From contig CM056377.1 of NCBI GenBank assembly GCA_029718625.1, positions 105,288,585 to 105,352,584 of the forward strand: 64,000 bases of DNA, in the 5' to 3' direction. This DNA is from Synaphobranchus kaupii (taxonomy: Eukaryota; Chordata; Actinopteri; Anguilliformes; Synaphobranchidae). The position numbers and the translations under genes were made by a program. Positions 59,350-64,000 of the stretch are shown here, piece after piece. The notes under the pieces are model-generated. The model was not told where the DNA came from. It saw only the letters and a program-made list of their open reading frames with translations, and searched no databases. The stretch's first letter is position 1; each line of letters begins with the position of its first letter.

Positions 59350-60680
59350 CTAACCCGCCAACTCTGGAGAGGGCACGAATGATCTTCAAACCTACAAAAT
59401 CCAGATCCATGGTACTGAAGGGGGGAAACTTGGTTGACAAGTCCCGAATCAAGGTGAGCAGGGTGTAAATTCTATCAATTACTGAAAAGCCAGGGAAGAG
59501 TCTAGGAAAAGTCTTCAACAGCAGCCTCAAAGATGCAGACTCCACGAAAGCCTTATGGCAGTGGACAAATCGGGTCTCCCAGGTAATGGCCTGGATCTAC
59601 CAGCATGCGTTTCTCCATAGGATTCTCTGAGGAGAGTCTCGCAGCCTCAGTAGCATTGTGCTGTACAGAAGCAGCAACAAACTCAAGCTTACATCCAACT
59701 CAGAGACGGAGGAGTTTGTGGTCCCCCGAGCCAGGGAGAATCTGCAGTATGTGGACTCCAAGGTGGCCCAAGCAGGTATCACCATGAGAACAGGGAGGAA
59801 GTGGTCCACTGCAGATGCTGCGCAAGAAGCTGAATCCAGGATCCAACAAAAAGCACAAGGCAGGGCTGGGCTTAGGAGCATAACAACACCCAGGTATGAT
59901 GCAGCCCAGGGGAAACAACAAAGGCAGTTGGTGCAGGAGAAAGTCCATGTGTCAGTGGAAGAGGGGAGCGCATGCAGAGCAGTGGCTATGAGAAATCATG
60001 GAGCCTAGACCAAGTGGGAATATGCAATGGAGCGAAAGGTGACCTGGGAGTATATCTGAAAGGCTGAACCCCAGAGAATAAAAGTCTTGATCCAGGGAGT
60101 CTCCAATGTTCTTCAAAGCCCATCTAACCTAATCTGCTGGGGCAAGGTGGATACGTCAGCCTGCCTTCTTTGCTCTCAAGGAGGAACACTGGTGCAGATC
60201 CTGTGCTGCTGCTCAAAGGCTGATATCGCTGGAGACACGATCAGGTCCTCAAATACATCGCCATGGCCATAACCAGAGGCATCCATGACAGCAAGTAGGT
60301 CTGCCCAGATACCCAGCTGATCTCAATTGTCAGAGCAGGAGAGAAGCACAAGTAGCAACAGAAGCATTCACCCTTCGCCCTACACACCACGCGAGACTGG
60401 ATGATGTCAGTCGACCTGGAAAGGCATTCTGAGAATACCATCACACATGACCCGACCAGACTTATTTACATTATTTACATCTGAGGCAACTAAGAAGCTT
60501 GTGTTCCTCAAACTGACAGTTCCCTGGGGAGAAAGGATGGAGGAGGCTAACAAGAGGAAGAGGGCCAAGTACCAGGAGCTGGTTGATGAATGCTGCAGGC
60601 TGGGACGGAGGGTGAAGTTTCTGCCGGTGGGAGTAGGCTGCAATCCTCAGGCTGCTGCTCAATGCCTTAGCAAAATGTAA
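59350..60680 (+). pseudogene. Non-LTR retrotransposon with restriction-like endonuclease (Hero/R2-type), 3' half
   Basis: Plus-strand fragments, in order: ARMIFKPTKSRSMVLKGGNL and ITEKPGKSLGKVFNSSLKD (RT downstream region, 59365-59530), RSLSSIVLYRSSNKLKLTSN (59640-59700), EEFVVPRARENLQYVDSKVA with GRAGLRSITTPRYDAAQG (59710-59915), then a Cys/His stretch SACLLCSQGGTLVQILCCCS (about 60155-60220). The endonuclease region follows: a RHDQVLKYIAMAITRGIHDS frame near 60233, RPDLFTLFTSEATKKLVFLK near 60450, then LTVPWGERMEEANKRKRAKY. This order is that of fish Hero-clade elements. Several stops and frameshifts break it. At the position where relatives I recall have VELTVPW, this copy has FLKLTVPW, so a likely catalytic acid is lost. 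The RT palm is missing. Confidence 0.82.
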
Positions 60681-60689
60681 TGATACACA

Positions 60690-60865
60690 GGGACATATTT
60701 GGACTCTGGCTTTGTGATCATGGGACTGGGCCCTCTGCTGAGTCACATTCACAATTAACACACAGACTGCTTGATCGACCAGTTTGGGCAGGAACACCCC
60801 CCTCTTTTGAAAAGGAGAGGGGGGACCCCAATTTAACACACACTGAGCTGATTGGAAATGGCTGA
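60690..60865 (+). mobile_element. 3' tail of the Hero-like LINE
   Basis: Directly follows the stop after CLSKM (60678). It contains acacagggacatatttggac, atcatgggactgggccct, tttgggcaggaacacccccc and tcttttgaaaaggagagggg. It is homologous to 43265-43530. Recurrence at an ORF-less locus supports its being the transmitted 3' end of the LINE. Confidence 0.65.
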
Positions 60866-60872
60866 CCTGTGT

Positions 60873-61418
60873 TGTAGTGAGGTTTGGTCCGTTTTATTCA
60901 GAATAAATTAAGTTCAACACTCAATTACGTAGACACGACAATGGTTTGGAAAAATGTTTTATTGGCTACAACTATGAATAACAGAAACAATACTTTGTAT
61001 AATATGAGGGATAATATTCTATGACTTGATGAACATGATGATGTAGATGATGTACATGCCCTGATGAAGACCAGTTTTGGTCAAAATGCGTAGGCTTGTT
61101 TTTTCCTTTTTGGATATGCCCATTTATTAAAGGCTTTTTATACATATATTCTTTACAAGTGTGCCTTGGATATAGGTTATAAGCTAGTTTTACATTCAGG
61201 GCTTATTTTTCCTTGTTTCTTTTTCATAGAATATTATCCCTCATAATATACAAAGTATTGTGTCTGTTATTCAAAATTGTAGCCAATAAAACATGTCATT
61301 TTTCCAATCCATTGTCCTGTCTACGTTATTTCACTAAGTTGGGCTCTACTGACGTATAGAATTCTAATTGAGTGTTGAACTTAATTTGTTCTGAATAAAA
61401 CGGACCAAATTTCACTAC
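60873..61418. repeat. Inverted pair of LTR-like repeats with about 200-bp loop
   Basis: 60873-61023 (tgtagtgaggtttggtccgt...) is the inverted counterpart of 61227-61418 (ending ggaccaaatttcactac). The left arm lacks about 36 bp present in the right arm (the tgggctctactgacg segment). Both arms match 44247-44438. The loop (61024-61226) contains the hammerhead-like motif at 61061. Inverted terminal repeats of this sort are known in Penelope-like elements, but two oppositely inserted solo LTRs would look the same. Confidence 0.75.
61061..61090 (+). ncRNA. Hammerhead-like core motif
   Basis: ctgatga is followed by agacc-agtttt-ggtc, a 4-bp stem with a hexaloop, then aaaatgcg. The CUGAUGA half and stem II fit a hammerhead ribozyme, but the GAAA half reads AAAA, which removes the invariant G12. 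Flanking stems I and III are not obvious. The motif lies in the loop of an inverted repeat pair, a context reminiscent of Penelope-like elements. Inference only. Confidence 0.35.
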
Positions 61419-61424
61419 GCAAAG

Positions 61425-61666
61425 AAACAAAATCACTAAAACACTACTGAAAATGAACTGTGTTAACCAAGAAGCAAAGCACAAAGTACATAGACAACAT
61501 CTATAACCAGCCCTAAGAAGACAAATATAAAACCATGAAAATATAACCTAAAACCATAAAAATATCATACCCTGAATAAGTACAAAAGGTGGGAGAGCTA
61601 CGAGGTGGTAATGGGAGCGGAACCATACCATGGTTTGAATAGGTTAGTCTTCAGTCTGCACTAGTC
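61425..61666 (-). mobile_element. Possible LINE 3' end, minus strand
   Basis: On the minus strand, gtgcagactgaagactaacc then caaaccatggtatggttccg and ctcccattacc resemble the last codons of fish L2-like ORF2 ('LKTxLFxxWYGSAPITTS'), in shifted frames. It lies on the far side of the 61671-62862 element from the L2-like remnant at 62863-64000 and has the same orientation. The two may be parts of one LINE. This is weak evidence. Confidence 0.3.
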
Positions 61667-61670
61667 AATA

Positions 61671-62862
61671 GCCCCCTTTCCACTGTGGGCCAAACCTAGT
61701 TCTTGAACTTAATTCCAGGGTACCTGGGCCCTTTCCAATCAACTGGGCTAGGCTTAAACAGGGCTTATGCAGGAACTCAAGGCCCGCTACAAGCCCTCTC
61801 CAAGGGTCAGGGCCACAGCTCATTACACGCTCGTGCTGCTTCAAAGTTTTTTTATTAACTCTCAAAAAGCCCATCAGTTGTCTTTTTAACCATTCACTTA
61901 ATATATCTTACTGTATCACTATCTGATCAGCAAGCTATCCTCGTCGCAAAACACAAAACAAATGGACCTCAAAAGAAACTAAATGCACCAATATATGGAG
62001 CGAATCAGACATTAAAATACAATTAGATCTGGCATTGTGAGAAATGACGATGTATACAAGTTAATCGTGGGAGAGCTCAAGAAAGCTGTGATGTGAAACA
62101 AGTGAAGGAGAAACTGGAAATTGAAATATCAGTATCAGAAAACAATAAAAGTAGGGCTGGACGGATAATGTTTCTGTGATTTGACATTTATTGCATGCTA
62201 CGCTTACACAAAACTCAGATAACCTTAGTAAAAAAAGTGTGGTATTTTGTTTATTGGCATACCTGAGTAATGCTACAAGCTGTTACTAAAACTGACGCTT
62301 ATATGCTTGGTATTGCTTCGATACTCAGCAACAACTTATTTTGCTAGCCATAACTAAGTTAGCAAATGTTTTTAACAAGTTAATGGTATACGCTACCTCA
62401 TGCCTAACTGGCTAAGTTAAGTAAGTAATGGAGATTTCTTACTCATTTTCTTCGGGAGACGTTTCGTTTTAGCTAAGTTGTTCTGTGATTATATTTGTTG
62501 GGCAAAGCTGACTGCTTACACTCACACTTATTTTCTTGATACTAGCTACAGCCAATGTACAAATGATGACACATACATTTTAATATCATTTAGGTAGAGT
62601 CAATTATTTTATTGGTTAGGACAATAATGCATACTATACCTACATGAATGTCAGATAATAAAGTGCATAATCTCAACCGACTCAATTGTTATGGTTTTGG
62701 TTTTTGAGATGCCAAAAAAGACGTTCAGCTCCGTTGCCACAGTTACAGACTGGCTGAATTCCAGTGGAAATGCTGCTAGAACTGTAGCCCTAGCACATTG
62801 GTTCCAGGCTTCAGTCGCTGGGCATAAGTTGCTAGGCTTTTGGCCCACAGTGGAAAGGGGGC
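61671..62862. mobile_element. DNA transposon with perfect 24-bp TIRs, no coding capacity
   Basis: 61671-61694 (gccccctttccactgtgggc + caaa) and 62839-62862 are exact reverse complements. The 1192-bp element has sub-terminal inverted homology (gcctagcccagttgatt-like words on the left and ttgctaggcttttgg on the right). The outer flanks are caata on the left and aattg on the right, allowing a 3-bp AAT duplication offset by one base. Fish elements starting 'gcccctttccac' are short-TSD DNA transposons; I cannot assign a superfamily. The interior holds no recognised transposase. Confidence 0.8.
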
Positions 62863-64000
62863 AATTGATTCCACTGTCTTGGTGACTGTCTGAGATAGTC
62901 TGGAGAAGAGGTGTGGGAATAGGGTCCAGGGCACAGGTGGTTAGTCAAATGTGATGTCTGCAGGTGAGATGTGTTGACATCTGTAAGCAAGAGAACTTGG
63001 AAAAAGAAGGTGGGTGAGAGGAGAGTGGGTGGGTAGAATGACATGGTTGGATAAGGGAGGAATGCAATGTCTGGAAAGAGCCAGATGTCTGTGATGATCT
63101 TGCTGAAGAGGTCCACAAAGTCATCTGCAGAGAGGGCAGAGGGAGGTAGAGAAGAGGGAGTGTTGAGAAGGGAAGAGTTGGTTGAAAAAAAAAGTCTACT
63201 TGGGTTTGATATGGAGATTACGTTTTAGGGTGAAAAAAAGACATAACAGAAGAGCAGGCAGAGAGGAAAGCTAAGTATGTGGACAGGTGTTTTGGATTTC
63301 CTCCATTACCATTCTGCAGCATGAGGTGCGGTCCTGTTCTTGCAGAAGCTCTCTGCCACAGACAGGGAGGATAGGGCAGCATAGGTTTAGGGATGAGAGG
63401 ACAAAAAATGTTAAGGGCAGTTGATAGATAGGAGAGCAGCATAGAAGCAGCAGAGTAAATAACTCCAGTCCAAAAAGACAAGGTAAATAACTCCAGTGAT
63501 TGGACAGAAGCAAGAACATTGGAAGAAAGGGTTGCAAGTGATGGGATTGTGAAGACTACAGCAGAGTGTGCCAGGAGTCGCAAAGAAGGGGTGGAGGGAA
63601 GGGAGAAGAGGGAATGATACAAAGTAGTGTTCAGAAATTAACCATGAGATTTAAGGTGGAGCAGGCTCTGAGGAAGACCAGGTACAGCTGATTGCCTACC
63701 TTGTGCATAGGAGGTGACTGTGCCAAAGTGAAGTCAAGTGTGGAGGAGGAACTTGGACAACTGAATGCCATCAAGGTGAATGTTTAAATCACTCAGCAGG
63801 ATGATAGGGATTCTGTCTTCTGGGAAGGATCTAAGAAGGATATTTAGCACCTCAAAAAAGTCTTCAATAGGACCAGGCTGTCTGTAAAGTGGGGGAGAGC
63901 AGAGCATTTACAAGACTTTGAAATGAGTAAGGCAGTTCCACCATCTTAGACAGATGAGTGGGGTGTATGAGATAAAGAATAAGTAGTTTCAGGAGCGACA
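62863..64000 (-). pseudogene. L2-like LINE ORF2 remnant (APE endonuclease region), continues beyond window
   Basis: Minus strand, from the window end inward: PIILLSDLNIHLDGI (about 63815-63775) is the APE endonuclease 'LLGDFNIHLD' motif. Text equivalent to 'sy.qg.tlDLi' follows. The linker has AERKWRKSK-like text, seen as LQNGNGGNPKHLSTYLAFLS (about 63320-63250). Then VDLFSKIITDIWLF (about 63115-63075) and SPRQWNQL lie next to the DNA transposon. Frames shift repeatedly and stops occur, so it is not functional. The RT core is not seen; homology ends at the 24-bp TIR element. Confidence 0.75.

Overview
The window looks like gene-poor, AT-rich intergenic or intronic DNA from a ray-finned (teleost-type) fish. 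The evidence is its repeat content, which I identify from recognisable protein motifs, terminal inverted repeats (TIRs) and target-site duplications (TSDs), without database searches. It holds decayed Tc1-like DNA transposons, an intron-containing IS630/Tc1-like transposon, TTAA-flanked foldback elements (one carrying a THAP zinc finger), a hAT-type MITE, a Harbinger-like element with GGGCCCTATCTT ends, a DIRS-type tyrosine-recombinase retrotransposon, non-LTR retrotransposons with either an APE-type (L2-like) or a restriction-like (Hero/R2-like) endonuclease, and two tRNA-derived SINE families. I recognise no intact host protein-coding gene and no tRNA, rRNA or CRISPR array. Every coding remnant I can name belongs to a mobile element and is broken.

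Layout. 1-6.4 kb: unique-looking AT-rich DNA with a 190-bp GA microsatellite. 6.5-9.6 kb: Tc1-like debris around a 636-bp TTAA-flanked foldback element. 10.9-14.4 kb: two decayed Tc1-like elements, the second split by a 302-bp hAT-type MITE. 14.6-18.2 kb: a partly duplicated segment, a SINE, and a second TTAA-flanked foldback. 18.65-20.1 kb: a third Tc1-like element cut by a SINE with a 13-bp TSD. 20.1-33.6 kb: mostly featureless, with a second SINE family at 23.1-23.6 kb and a palindrome plus tandem repeat near 29.8-30.06 kb. 33.7-36.4 kb: a near full-length SINE with a 12-bp TSD, and a LINE 3' end.

37.68-42.85 kb is the most complex block. A Harbinger-like element lies inside the left arm of a THAP-encoding foldback transposon, whose right arm is cut off by a rearranged DIRS-type element. 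A 40-bp stretch of the THAP element also sits inside the DIRS recombinase reading frame. 43.2-46.5 kb: Hero-tail-like and LTR-like sequence, a SINE, a foldback and a minisatellite. 46.65-48.71 kb: the complete-ended IS630/Tc1-like element. 48.7-57 kb: largely unannotatable, with a SINE and several strong hairpins. 57.0-57.5 kb: a Tc1 deletion derivative with intact ends. 59.3-61.4 kb: Hero-like LINE remnant, its tail, and an inverted LTR-like repeat enclosing a hammerhead-like motif. 61.67-64 kb: a DNA element with perfect 24-bp TIRs next to an L2-like LINE on the minus strand that runs off the window end.

The genes do not form a pathway. The window's story is successive nested insertion, local rearrangement and decay.
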